NCBI RefSeq assembly: GCF_000185965.1 | Contig: NC_014924.1 | Span: 62,001 to 126,000, forward strand | Length of the DNA: 64,000 bases | Direction of reading: 5' to 3' | Source of the DNA: Pseudoxanthomonas suwonensis 11-1 | Lineage (GTDB): Bacteria; Pseudomonadota; Gammaproteobacteria; Xanthomonadales; Xanthomonadaceae | In this document: piece after piece, positions 15,444-24,042 of the stretch | Layout: every line of letters starts with the position of its first letter | Numbering within the stretch: position 1 is the first letter of the stretch | Program-made: the position numbers and the translations under genes | The notes under the pieces: generated by a model | Seen by the model: the letters and a program-made list of their open reading frames with translations, nothing else | The model's database searches: none | What the model was told of the DNA's origin: nothing

Positions 15444-16766
15444 ATGCCGTGCAAGCCGCTCATGCATTCCCTCGCCCTGGCCTGCCTGCTCGCGCTGGGC
15501 GCCACGGCTCCGGCCGATGCGGCGGCGCCACGGCCCGAGGTCGACGCCGCGGCGGCGAAGCTGCAGGCGCAGGTGGTCCACTGGCGCCGCGACTTCCACC
15601 AGCACCCCGAGCTGTCCAACCGCGAGCAGCGCACCGGCCAGGTGATCGCGCGCGAGCTGGCGAAGATGGGCCTGGAGCCACGCACAGGCGTCGCCGGCCA
15701 TGGCGTGGTCGCGGTGCTCAAGGGCGGCAGGCCTGGACCGCGGATCGCGCTGCGCGCGGACATGGACGCGCTGCCGGTGACCGAGCGCAACGACCTGCCG
15801 TTCGCGTCGAAGGCCACCGGCGAGTACCGAGGGCAGAAGGTCGGGGTGATGCATGCCTGTGGCCACGATGCGCACATGGCGATCCTGCTGGGCGTGGCCC
15901 GCGCCCTGGTCGACCGGCGCGCGCAGCTGCCGGGCGAGGTGATGTTCGTGTTCCAGCCGGCAGAGGAAGGCGCGCCTCCGGGCGAGCAGGGCGGCGCCCC
16001 GCTGATGCTGGAGCAGGGCCTGTTCGACGGATTCCGGCCGGAGGCGATCTTCGGCCTGCACGTGTTCTCCTCGGTCCAGGCCGGGAAGATCGCGGTGCGC
16101 GGCGGCCCGCTGATGGCCGCTTCCGACCGCTTCGGGATCAAGGTGATCGGCCGCCAGACCCATGGCTCGCGGCCGTGGGGCGGGATCGATCCGGTGGTGG
16201 CCGCCGCCGACATCGTCGGCAGTGCGCAGAGCATCGTCAGCCGCCGCACCGACATCGCCAGGTTGCCGGCGGTGGTGACCTTCGGCGCGATCAACGGCGG
16301 CGTGCGCTACAACATCATCCCCGACGAAGTGGAGATGGTCGGCACCATCCGCACCTTCGACCCTGGCATGCGCGAGGCGATCCTGGCCGACCTGCGCAAT
16401 GTCGCCAGCCATGTCGCCGCCGCGCACGGGGCCAGGGTCGAGGCGCAGGTGCCGGACGGCGAGGGCAATCCGGCCACGGTCAACGATCCGGAACTGACCG
16501 CGCGGATGCTGCCCAGCCTGCAGGCCGCGGTGGGCGCGGAAAACGTCTACGAGCCGGCGCTGCAGATGGGTGCGGAGGACTTCGCGTACTACGCGAAGGA
16601 AGTGCCGGCGATGTTCTTCTTCGTCGGCGCCACCGCGCCGGGCATCGATCCGGAAACCGCGCCGGGCAACCACTCGCCGGAGTTCATGCTCGACGAGACG
16701 TCGCTGGACGTGGGCCTGCGCGCGCTGCTGCAGGTCTCGCTCGACTACCTGCACGGCCCCGGCTGA
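15444..16766 (+). CDS. Exported M20-family amidohydrolase (hippurate hydrolase/IAA-amino acid hydrolase type)
   Basis: A 440-residue metallopeptidase-like amidohydrolase with a signal peptide (residues 1-27, cleavage after ADA-A). Metal-binding motifs are RRDFHQHPELSN, ALRADMDALPV, MHACGHDAHMAILL (His and Asp ligands) and FQPAEEGAP with the catalytic Glu. The dimerisation lid and the C-terminal NHSPEFMLDE follow. It would cleave N-acyl amino acids in the periplasm or outside the cell. An alternative ATG at 15462 would shorten the signal peptide's basic part. Confidence 0.92.
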   Translation: MPCKPLMHSLALACLLALGATAPADAAAPRPEVDAAAAKLQAQVVHWRRDFHQHPELSNREQRTGQVIARELAKMGLEPRTGVAGHGVVAVLKGGRPGPRIALRADMDALPVTERNDLPFASKATGEYRGQKVGVMHACGHDAHMAILLGVARALVDRRAQLPGEVMFVFQPAEEGAPPGEQGGAPLMLEQGLFDGFRPEAIFGLHVFSSVQAGKIAVRGGPLMAASDRFGIKVIGRQTHGSRPWGGIDPVVAAADIVGSAQSIVSRRTDIARLPAVVTFGAINGGVRYNIIPDEVEMVGTIRTFDPGMREAILADLRNVASHVAAAHGARVEAQVPDGEGNPATVNDPELTARMLPSLQAAVGAENVYEPALQMGAEDFAYYAKEVPAMFFFVGATAPGIDPETAPGNHSPEFMLDETSLDVGLRALLQVSLDYLHGPG

Positions 16767-16779
16767 GCCGGGCGCGCGT

Positions 16780-18507
16780 TCAGAGGTCGAAACCCAGCAG
16801 CAGCGGGTCGTGGTCCGAGCTGCGCCACGGGCCCGGCTCGTTGCGCCCGGCGTAGCCGGCATCGTCCGGCTCGTCGGCATTGACGTGCCACTCGGCCGCG
16901 CCGCGCAGCGCCGGCACCAGGGACGGACTCAGCAGGGCATGGTCCAGGCGCCCGCTGAGGCCGTCGTAGACATAGCTCCACGGCCGCTCGATCCCGGCCG
17001 CGGCGAACGCGTCCACCCAGCCGCCCTCGCTGCGCAGCCAGTGCAGCGGGTCTTCCATGGCGTAGGCATTGAAGTCGCCAAGCATCACCACGCGACCGGC
17101 GCGGCTGCCGACCGGATGGGTCTTCAGCCACGCGTGCAGGCGCCGGGCCGAATCGGTGCGCAGCGCGTTCCAGCAGCCCTGGCCATCGCCACGGTCGGCA
17201 TCTGCGCCGGTCGCCTCGCTGCAGCCCTTGGACTTGAGGTGGTTGGCGACCACGACCAGGTCGCGCTTGCCGCCCTTGCGCACGAAGGCCTGGGCGAGCG
17301 GCACGCGGCTGCGCTCGCCGAATGGGCCACCTTCCAGCACCGCCGGTTCGCCCCTGGCGACCACGCGGTCGGCGCGGTAGATCAGGCCGACGCGGATGGT
17401 GTCGCCGCCTGGGCCGTGGCCGGCGTCGACGAAGCGCCACTGCGCGCCATCGGCGTTGAGCGCGTCCACCAGCTGGGCGATGCTCGACTCCGGGCCGTAG
17501 CCGTCGTTCTCCAGCTCCATCAGCGCGGCGATGTCCGGGTCCAGGCCGTGCACGGTCGCCACCAGCTTGGCCAGCTGCGCCTGCATCGCCGCGTGGGTCC
17601 TGGCGCCGCGCTTCGTCGGGAAGCCGCCGCCGCGACCGTCGCCATTGAACAGGTTTTCCAGGTTGAACGCGGCCACCTTGAGCGTGCCGGGCACGCGTGG
17701 CGGCTGCGGGCGCCCGGCCGCCTGCAGCTGCAGCGGCTGCTCGACCTGGATCCGCCAGCTGCCATGGCGGCGCTCGAGGATGCCTTCCACGCCCTGGACG
17801 ATGCTGCCCACCCGCGGCGTGCTGGCCTCGCCGAGGTACGGGATGGACTGCGGATCGCGCTGGCCGCTGCCGTCGTCCAGCAGCAGCCGCTGGCGGGCAT
17901 TGGCCGCGGCCAGGCGGGCATGCTCGGGAGTGCCGGGCAGGGCGATCTCGCTGGGTTGCCACTGGCGCCCGGCGAAGCTCACGGTGAGCTCGCCATAGCG
18001 TTCCAGCGCATGGGTGCCGGTGACCGTGAGCGGCGCCTCGATGCGCACGCGCATGCCCTCCAGCGGTTCCCAGCTGGAAGGCAGCGCCGATACCCGCACC
18101 GGTTCGGCCGGAACCGCGGCGCGGCACGGGCCGATCGATGCTGCCGCCAGCGCGCGCAGGCGGTCGGCGCCGGCGCGCAGCTCGACCAGTTCGCCGCTGG
18201 CCTGGCAGTGCATGCCCGGGCCGAAGCCCGGCGGCACCGCCAGCTCCGGTCCCGCCTGGACCAGCAGCGCGTCCGGCGTGGCCGGGTCGCTGTCGCCGGC
18301 GTCCTGCAGGTAGAAGCCGCCCAGGCCGGCGCGGAAATCGCCGGTGACAACGCCCTCGACCCGCAGCGGGCCGGTGGGTGCTTCGCCGCGGGCAAGGCTG
18401 CCAAGGGCGGAGGAGGCGGGCCCGGCCAGCGCCAGCGGCGGCGCGAGCAGGAGCGTGGCCAGCAGGAGGCGGGCGGGCCCCGGCAGGGAACGGCGGCGGT
18501 ACTGCAT
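16780..18507 (-). CDS. Secreted endonuclease/exonuclease/phosphatase-family nuclease (ExeM/NucH-like)
   Basis: A 575-residue exported protein with a signal peptide (about residues 1-28). Residues about 35-250 have the look of the N-terminal OB-like domains of ExeM-type extracellular nucleases (VEGVVTGDF..GGFYLQD). The C-terminal part is an endonuclease/exonuclease/phosphatase domain: LKVAAFNLENLF, LMELENDGYG, ANHLKSKGC, MLGDFNAYAMEDP and the final SDHDPLLLGF with the catalytic His. It probably degrades extracellular DNA for phosphate or biofilm remodelling. The ATG at 18507 begins directly at the basic signal-peptide head. It is co-oriented with the cytochrome gene, but a terminator lies between. 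Confidence 0.9.
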   Translation of the reverse strand: MQYRRRSLPGPARLLLATLLLAPPLALAGPASSALGSLARGEAPTGPLRVEGVVTGDFRAGLGGFYLQDAGDSDPATPDALLVQAGPELAVPPGFGPGMHCQASGELVELRAGADRLRALAAASIGPCRAAVPAEPVRVSALPSSWEPLEGMRVRIEAPLTVTGTHALERYGELTVSFAGRQWQPSEIALPGTPEHARLAAANARQRLLLDDGSGQRDPQSIPYLGEASTPRVGSIVQGVEGILERRHGSWRIQVEQPLQLQAAGRPQPPRVPGTLKVAAFNLENLFNGDGRGGGFPTKRGARTHAAMQAQLAKLVATVHGLDPDIAALMELENDGYGPESSIAQLVDALNADGAQWRFVDAGHGPGGDTIRVGLIYRADRVVARGEPAVLEGGPFGERSRVPLAQAFVRKGGKRDLVVVANHLKSKGCSEATGADADRGDGQGCWNALRTDSARRLHAWLKTHPVGSRAGRVVMLGDFNAYAMEDPLHWLRSEGGWVDAFAAAGIERPWSYVYDGLSGRLDHALLSPSLVPALRGAAEWHVNADEPDDAGYAGRNEPGPWRSSDHDPLLLGFDL

Positions 18508-18541
18508 TGTTGATCCTCGGCCCGGCGGGGCCCGGAAACGC

Positions 18542-18565
18542 GGACGCCGCCCTGGGGCGGCGTCC
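18542..18565 (-). terminator. Terminator between cytochrome c5 and nuclease genes
   Basis: A 10-bp perfect stem GGACGCCGCC/GGCGGCGTCC with a four-base loop lies 21 bases past the cytochrome stop on the minus strand, followed there by GCGTTTCC. Confidence 0.65.
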
Positions 18566-18586
18566 ATGGTGTCCATGCGGGCTGGC

Positions 18587-19102
18587 TTACTTGAGGTTGT
18601 CCAGCATCCAGTCGACCGTGGCGTGGACCTGCTCCTCGGTCAGGGCCGGGTTGCCGCCCTTCGGGGGCATCACGCCGGCATTGCCGGTGAAGCCCTCGAC
18701 GGCGTGCTTGTACAGCGTGTCCTTGCCCTGGGCGATGCGCGCGTTCCAGTCGCCGCGAGCCAGGGTCGGGGCATTGCCGACGCCGTTGGTGTGGCAGGCG
18801 CCGCAGAGGTTCTGGAAGATCACCGAGCCGTCGGTGGTGCCGCCGTAGGCGACCTGCGAGGCGGCGGCGGCAGCGGCGGCGGCCGCGGCGGCGGCTTGGG
18901 CGGCAGCGCCGGTGTCACCGGCGTACACCGCGCCTGCCGGAGCGATGCGCTCCTGGGTGCGGGCGGCGGCCGAGGCCGAGACCTCCGGCGGAATGCGGCC
19001 ATGCAGGTGGTACGCCAGCAGGATCAGCCCCAGGGTGATCAGGCCAAGCATGCCCAGGACCATCGAGAAACGCTTCAGGAATTCCAGGTCGTAGTTGCGC
19101 AC
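18587..19102 (-). CDS. Membrane-anchored cytochrome c5-type protein
   Basis: A 171-residue class I c-type cytochrome. A short N-terminal cytoplasmic stretch is followed by a single membrane segment (about residues 13-32), a linker, and a haem domain with the CGACH motif at about residues 100-104 and the methionine ligand in VMPPKGG. The linker contains a run of twelve consecutive alanines encoded mostly by GCC. The GTG at 19102 is chosen: AGGA lies 7 bases upstream and the sequence VRNYDLEFLKRF leads straight into the anchor. It probably carries electrons to a terminal oxidase or peroxidase. Confidence 0.88.
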   Translation of the reverse strand: MRNYDLEFLKRFSMVLGMLGLITLGLILLAYHLHGRIPPEVSASAAARTQERIAPAGAVYAGDTGAAAQAAAAAAAAAAAASQVAYGGTTDGSVIFQNLCGACHTNGVGNAPTLARGDWNARIAQGKDTLYKHAVEGFTGNAGVMPPKGGNPALTEEQVHATVDWMLDNLK

Positions 19103-19403
19103 ATCGCATCCTATTGGCGAGCGGCCCGGCGGCCACAGCTCGCCGATTATAGGGATGGACGCGCCGGCTTCGGAAGCGGCCCGCCGGACGGCGTCCCGGA
19201 ACGGCACCGGCCGGGGCCCCGGGAGCGGGCGCGGGCAACGCATTTCCCTGTTGCGTCGCAGCACGTTCCGTGCCCCGCAGCGGCGACTGCCGGGACGCCC
19301 ATTGCACCGGGCGGCGTACGGATCGCCCGACAGGCCGGGGTTATCCCGTCGGACCCCGCCGGCACGGGCTCCATGGGCCCGCGCACGGTTGTGCCACGTG
19401 GAT

Positions 19404-19417
19404 TGACAGCGCTGACA
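19404..19417. promoter_or_regulatory. LacI-family operator before the GH3 glucosidase gene
   Basis: TGACAGCGCTGACA matches the palindrome TGACAGCGCTGTCA at 13 of 14 positions. It lies 92 bases before the start codon of the glucosidase gene. Near-identical sites precede the symporter, and the LacI regulator gene is in the same cluster. The rest of the 407-base gap (19103-19509) shows no gene. Confidence 0.7.
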
Positions 19418-19509
19418 GTTTGGCCGGAGCCTCTGCGCCGGACCGCTCCGTGGGCCGGGAGGGCAATGGCCGCGCGGAGCCGGGATAACGTCACCAGGGA
19501 GGAACAACC

Positions 19510-22098
19510 TTGAGCAGCAAGCTTGCTGGCGCGCGTGCGCCCGCCACCCGGATCGGTACGACCCTGGCCATGGCCGTCGCCGTGGCCCTGCTGGGCGGCT
19601 GCGGCAGGAGCGAGGCCGACACCTCGGCCCCCGCCGCGACCCCTGCCGCCGCCGATGGCAGCATCAATCCCGACAGCTGGCCGCAGGTCGAGTGGCCGCT
19701 CAAGGCCGACCCGGAGATCGAGAAGAAGATCGACGAGCTGCTGGCCAGCATGACCCTCGAGGAGAAGGTCGGCCAGGTCGTGCAGGGCGACATCGCCTCG
19801 CTGACCCCCGAGGACGTGCGCAAGTACCGCCTCGGCTCGGTCCTGGCCGGCGGCAGCTCCGATCCCGGTGGCAAGTACAACGCCAGGCCGGAAGAGTGGC
19901 TGAAGCTGGCCGACGCCTTCTGGGAGGCGTCGATGGACACCTCCGGCGGCGGCAAGGCGATCCCGGTGATCTGGGGCATCGACGCCATGCACGGCCAGAG
20001 CAACGTGGTCGGCGCGACCCTGTTCCCGCACAACGTCGGCCTGGGCGCCACCCGCAACATCGAACTGCAGCGGCGGATCGGCGAGATCACCGCGCAGGAG
20101 ACCCGCACCACCGGCATGGAGTGGACCTTCGCCCCGACCGTGGCGGTGCCGCAGGACGTGCGCTGGGGCCGTGCCTACGAGGGTTATTCGGAGAATCCGC
20201 AGCTGGTGGCCGATTTCGCCCGGGCGATGGTCGAAGGTCTGCAGGGCAAGGCCGGCGCGCCGGACTTCCTCGACGACCGCCACGTGATGGTCTCGGTCAA
20301 GCATTTCCTCGGCGACGGCGGCACCAGCAACGGCCGCGACCAGGGCGACACCCTGGCCACCGAGCAGGAACTGCGCGAGATCCACGCCGCCGGCTACGTC
20401 ACCGCGATCAATGCCGGTGCGCAGGCGGTGATGGCCTCGTTCAACAGCTACCACGGCACCAAGCTGCACGGCCACAAGCCGCTGCTGACCGACGTGCTCA
20501 AGGGCCGCTTCAACTTCAACGGCTTCGTGGTCGGCGACTGGAACGGCCACGGCCAGATCCCCGGCTGCAGCAACGACGACTGCCCCGCCACCTTCGCAGC
20601 CGGCCTGGACATGGCCATGGCCCCGGACAGCTGGAAGGGCATGTACGAGACCACCCTGGCCGCGGTGCGTGACGGCACGCTCGCGCAGGAGCGCCTGGAC
20701 GATGCGGTGCGCCGCATCCTGCGGGTGAAGTTCCTGATGGGCCTGTTCGACAAGCCCAAGCCCTCCGAGCGCGCGCTGGGCGGCAAGTTCGAGCTGCTGG
20801 GGGCGCCGGAGCATCGCGAGGTCGCCCGCCAGGCGGTGCGCGAGTCGCTGGTGCTGCTGAAGAACCAGGGCGGCCTGCTGCCGCTGTCGCCGAAGCAGCG
20901 CGTGCTGGTCGCCGGCGACGGTGCCGACAACCTGGCCAAGCAGGCCGGCGGCTGGACCCTCACCTGGCAGGGCACCGGCACCACCCGCGCCGACTTCCCG
21001 AACGCCGATTCGATCTGGCAGGGCCTGGAGCGCGCGGTCAAGGCCGCCGGCGGCAACGCCGAGCTGGCGGTGGACGGCAAGTACAAGGCCAAGCCGGACG
21101 TGGCCGTGGTCGTGTTCGGCGAGGAGCCCTACGCCGAGTTCCAGGGCGACATCGCCAACCTGCTGTACAAGCCGGGCAACGACGCCGACCTGGAGCTGAT
21201 CAAGCGCCTGAAGGCCGATGGGATCCCGGTGGTGGCGGTGTTCCTGACCGGCCGGCCGCTGTGGATGAACCGCGAGATCAACGCCGCCGACGCCTTCGTG
21301 GTCGCCTGGCTGCCGGGTTCGGAGGGCGCCGGCGTGGCCGACGTCCTGCTGCGCAAGGCCGATGGCAGCGTCGCCCACGACTTCAAGGGCAAGCTGAGCT
21401 TCTCCTGGCCGGCGCAGGCCACCGAGGGCAACGTGCGTTCGCCGGACTACAAGGCGCTGTTCCCGTTCGGCCACGGCCTGACCTACGCCGACAAGGGCGA
21501 CCTGGACGCGCTGCCGGAAGACTCCGGCATCGACGGCCTGCATGCCGCCCCCGGCGTGTACTTCTCCAACGCCATGCTGGCCCCGGGCCTGGCGATGCGC
21601 GTGGAGAACGCGCAGAACCACACCGCCCAGATCACCACCGTACCAGCCCGCCTGCACGACGGCAGCATCGAGGTGACCGCGGTCGACCACCAGCGCCAGG
21701 AGGACTCGCGCCGCTTCGCCTGGTCGGGCACCACCCCGGCCACCGTTTCGGTCTATGCCGAGCCGGCGGTGGACCTGTCGCGCGAGACCAACGGCGACCT
21801 GCTGCTGGTGCTGACCGTGCGCCCGGATTCGATCCCGGCCAGCGGCAAGCTCGGCATCAGCGCCGGCCGCGGCCAGCCGGTGTCGCTGCGCGAATCGCTG
21901 GCGGCGCTGCCGGCCGGTGAGTGGACCACCGTGGGCGTGCCGCTGAAGTGCCTGGCCCACGCCGGCGCCGATGCCTCCGCGCTGGACGTGCTGCTGCGCC
22001 TGCATGGCGATGCCGAGGCGGCGCTGTCGGTGTCGCGCGTGGCCATCGGTGCGGTCAGCGAGGCCGAGCACATCGTCGACTGCCCGCGCGGCGAGTAA
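19510..22098 (+). CDS. Glycoside hydrolase family 3 beta-glucosidase, lipoprotein
   Basis: An 862-residue exo-acting beta-glucosidase that would release glucose from cello- or laminari-type oligosaccharides at the cell surface or in the periplasm. The N-terminus is a lipoprotein signal with lipobox LLGGC (Cys31). The TIM barrel has GIDAMHGQ, VKHFLGDGGT and the catalytic nucleophile Asp343 in FVVGDWNGHG. The second domain carries ESLVLLKNQGGLLPL. A further beta-rich C-terminal region (about residues 690-862) resembles the extra domain of ExoP-type marine and xanthomonad enzymes. The TTG at 19510 has AGGGAGGA about 6 bases upstream and is preferred over the ATG at 19570, which would shorten the signal. 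A strong terminator follows. Confidence 0.93.
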   Translation: MSSKLAGARAPATRIGTTLAMAVAVALLGGCGRSEADTSAPAATPAAADGSINPDSWPQVEWPLKADPEIEKKIDELLASMTLEEKVGQVVQGDIASLTPEDVRKYRLGSVLAGGSSDPGGKYNARPEEWLKLADAFWEASMDTSGGGKAIPVIWGIDAMHGQSNVVGATLFPHNVGLGATRNIELQRRIGEITAQETRTTGMEWTFAPTVAVPQDVRWGRAYEGYSENPQLVADFARAMVEGLQGKAGAPDFLDDRHVMVSVKHFLGDGGTSNGRDQGDTLATEQELREIHAAGYVTAINAGAQAVMASFNSYHGTKLHGHKPLLTDVLKGRFNFNGFVVGDWNGHGQIPGCSNDDCPATFAAGLDMAMAPDSWKGMYETTLAAVRDGTLAQERLDDAVRRILRVKFLMGLFDKPKPSERALGGKFELLGAPEHREVARQAVRESLVLLKNQGGLLPLSPKQRVLVAGDGADNLAKQAGGWTLTWQGTGTTRADFPNADSIWQGLERAVKAAGGNAELAVDGKYKAKPDVAVVVFGEEPYAEFQGDIANLLYKPGNDADLELIKRLKADGIPVVAVFLTGRPLWMNREINAADAFVVAWLPGSEGAGVADVLLRKADGSVAHDFKGKLSFSWPAQATEGNVRSPDYKALFPFGHGLTYADKGDLDALPEDSGIDGLHAAPGVYFSNAMLAPGLAMRVENAQNHTAQITTVPARLHDGSIEVTAVDHQRQEDSRRFAWSGTTPATVSVYAEPAVDLSRETNGDLLLVLTVRPDSIPASGKLGISAGRGQPVSLRESLAALPAGEWTTVGVPLKCLAHAGADASALDVLLRLHGDAEAALSVSRVAIGAVSEAEHIVDCPRGE

Positions 22099-22106
22099 GG
22101 CCCGAA

Positions 22107-22140
22107 GGGCCGGCGGATCGCATCCGCCGGCCCTTTCTCC
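22107..22140 (+). terminator. Rho-independent terminator after the GH3 gene
   Basis: GGGCCGGCGGAT pairs perfectly with ATCCGCCGGCCC over 12 bp with a three-base loop (22107-22133), followed by TTTCTCC. It separates the glucosidase and symporter transcripts. Confidence 0.85.
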
Positions 22141-22292
22141 ATCTCCAGCCGACGCATCGCAGGCTGGACGTTTCGCGCAAAACTTTGCTGCATCGCAGTG
22201 GCCGCCGTGCCCTGCGCATGGCCCGCAGCACGCAGCCACGCGCCCCGCGGCGGGCAATGCGGGCAGCCGCAGCAGCCCGGCGCCATCGCGTT

Positions 22293-22332
22293 TGACAGCG
22301 CTGGCCGGGGCATCGATAAGACAGCGCTGTCA
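22293..22332. promoter_or_regulatory. Tandem LacI-family operators before the symporter-regulator operon
   Basis: Two sites are seen: TGACAGCGCTGGCC at 22293-22306 and AGACAGCGCTGTCA at 22319-22332, the latter with a perfect 12-base palindrome GACAGCGCTGTC. Their centres are 26 bases apart, about two and a half helical turns. They lie about 150 bases before the symporter start and would make the regulator control its own operon. The rest of the 378-base gap (22099-22476) shows the GH3 terminator and no gene. Confidence 0.75.
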
Positions 22333-22476
22333 GGCCTGGGGGACAACGTCGTGCGCGCTATCGGCGCGGCGACCACGGCGCGGGAACGCATCGCGCGAAC
22401 CGCCGGCCTCCGTGGCCCACCAACTGCACGCGGCGACCCCAGGGTCGCCGGCCCGATTGATCGCGGAGGAACCCGA

Positions 22477-24042
22477 GTGAGACTTGCGACGCTGGACATC
22501 GCCATCGTGCTTGCCTACCTGGCAGGCATCTTCATCCTCGCGCAGGTGGTCTCGCGCGAGAAGGCCGGCCACCAGAAGTCGGCCAGCGACTACTTCCTGG
22601 CCAGCCGCTCGCTGCCGTGGTGGGCCATCGGCGCCTCGCTGATCGCGGCCAACATCTCGGCCGAGCAGATCATCGGCATGTCCGGATCCGGTTACGCCAT
22701 CGGCCTGGCCATCGCCTCCTACGAGTGGATGGCGGCGGCCACGCTGCTGATCGTCGGCAAGTTCTTCCTGCCGATCTTCCTGCGCAACAAGATCTACACG
22801 ATGCCGCAGTTCCTCGAGGAACGTTACGGCACCAGCATCCGCACGCTCATGGCCGTGTTCTGGCTGGGCCTGTACGTGTTCGTGAACATCACCTCGATCC
22901 TGTGGCTGGGCGCGATCGCGGTGAACCAGGTCACCGGCATGGACCAGATGACCGCGGTGGTGCTGATCGGTGTGTTCGCGCTGGTGTACCAGCTCTACGG
23001 CGGACTCAAGGCGGTGGCGCTGACCGACATCGTCCAGGTCACCCTGCTGGTGCTGGGCGGCCTGCTGGTCGCGGGCCTGACCCTGAGCAAGCTCGGCGAC
23101 GGCGCGGGCATCGCCGCCGGCTTCAGCCGCCTGTGGGCCGAGCATCCCGGCCACTTCGAGATGATCCTCAGCAAGGACAACCCGTTCTACAAGGACCTGC
23201 CGGGCATCAGCGTGCTGGTCGGCGGCATGTGGATCATGAATGTCAGCTACTGGGGCTTCAACCAGTACATCATCCAGCGCGCGCTGGCCGCCAAGGACCT
23301 GAAGGAAGCGCAGAAGGGCGTGCTGTTCGCCGCGTTCCTGAAGCTGCTGATGCCGGTGATCGTGGTGGTGCCGGGCATCGCCGCGGTGATGCTGGCGCCC
23401 ACGCTGGACCGGCCCGACCAGGCCTACCCGACGATGATGGGCCTGCTGCCCACCGGCATCCTCGGCCTGGTGTTCGCCGCGCTGGTGGCGGCGATCGTGG
23501 CCTCGCTGGCGTCCAAGATCAATTCGGTGGCGACCATCTTCACCCTGGACTTCTACGCCAAGATGCGTCCGGATTCGGAGCAGCCGAAGCTGGTGCGGGT
23601 GGGTCGCATCGTCGCCGCGCTGTCGGTGCTGGTCGGCATCCTCGCCGCCAGGCCACTGCTGGGCAGCTTCGACCAGGCCTTCCAGTACATCCAGGAATAC
23701 ACCGGCTTCTTCACCCCGGGCATCGTGGTGATCTTCATGCTCGGCCTGTTCTGGAAGCGCGCCAACCAGGCCGGTGCACTGGCCGCGGCGATCGGCTCGT
23801 TCGTGCTGTCGGTGGTGCTCAAGCTGGCCTGGCCAGGCCTGCCGTTCATCGACCGCGTCGGCCTGGTGTTCCTGCTCGCCCTGGCCCTGGCCGTGGTGGT
23901 CTCGCTGGCCACCGCGCCGCAGCGCGAGGGCAGCGACCTGATCCGCACCGACGACGTCAGCTATTCGACCACCGCCGGCTTCAACTTCGGCGCCCTCGGC
24001 GTGGTCGCCATCCTGGTGGCGCTGTACGCGATCTTCTGGTGA
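22477..24042 (+). CDS. Sodium/sugar symporter, SSS family (SglT type)
   Basis: A 521-residue inner-membrane transporter with about 14 hydrophobic segments, belonging to the solute:sodium symporters. The N-terminal SDYFLASRSLPWWAIGASLIAANISAEQIIGMSGSGY region and the later SKINSVATIFTLDFY and YTGFFTPGIVVIFMLGLFWKRAN segments are characteristic of the sodium/glucose-galactose subgroup. The GTG at 22477 has GGAGGA at 22465-22470. It follows the GH3 enzyme and overlaps the LacI gene by four bases, so it most likely imports the glucose released by the glucosidase. Substrate is inferred from context and family. Confidence 0.92.
   Translation: MRLATLDIAIVLAYLAGIFILAQVVSREKAGHQKSASDYFLASRSLPWWAIGASLIAANISAEQIIGMSGSGYAIGLAIASYEWMAAATLLIVGKFFLPIFLRNKIYTMPQFLEERYGTSIRTLMAVFWLGLYVFVNITSILWLGAIAVNQVTGMDQMTAVVLIGVFALVYQLYGGLKAVALTDIVQVTLLVLGGLLVAGLTLSKLGDGAGIAAGFSRLWAEHPGHFEMILSKDNPFYKDLPGISVLVGGMWIMNVSYWGFNQYIIQRALAAKDLKEAQKGVLFAAFLKLLMPVIVVVPGIAAVMLAPTLDRPDQAYPTMMGLLPTGILGLVFAALVAAIVASLASKINSVATIFTLDFYAKMRPDSEQPKLVRVGRIVAALSVLVGILAARPLLGSFDQAFQYIQEYTGFFTPGIVVIFMLGLFWKRANQAGALAAAIGSFVLSVVLKLAWPGLPFIDRVGLVFLLALALAVVVSLATAPQREGSDLIRTDDVSYSTTAGFNFGALGVVAILVALYAIFW

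Noticed and set aside
19147-22257. 1036-codon open frame opposite the GH3 gene
   Set aside because: Same reason: antisense shadow without recognisable motifs or a ribosome binding site.
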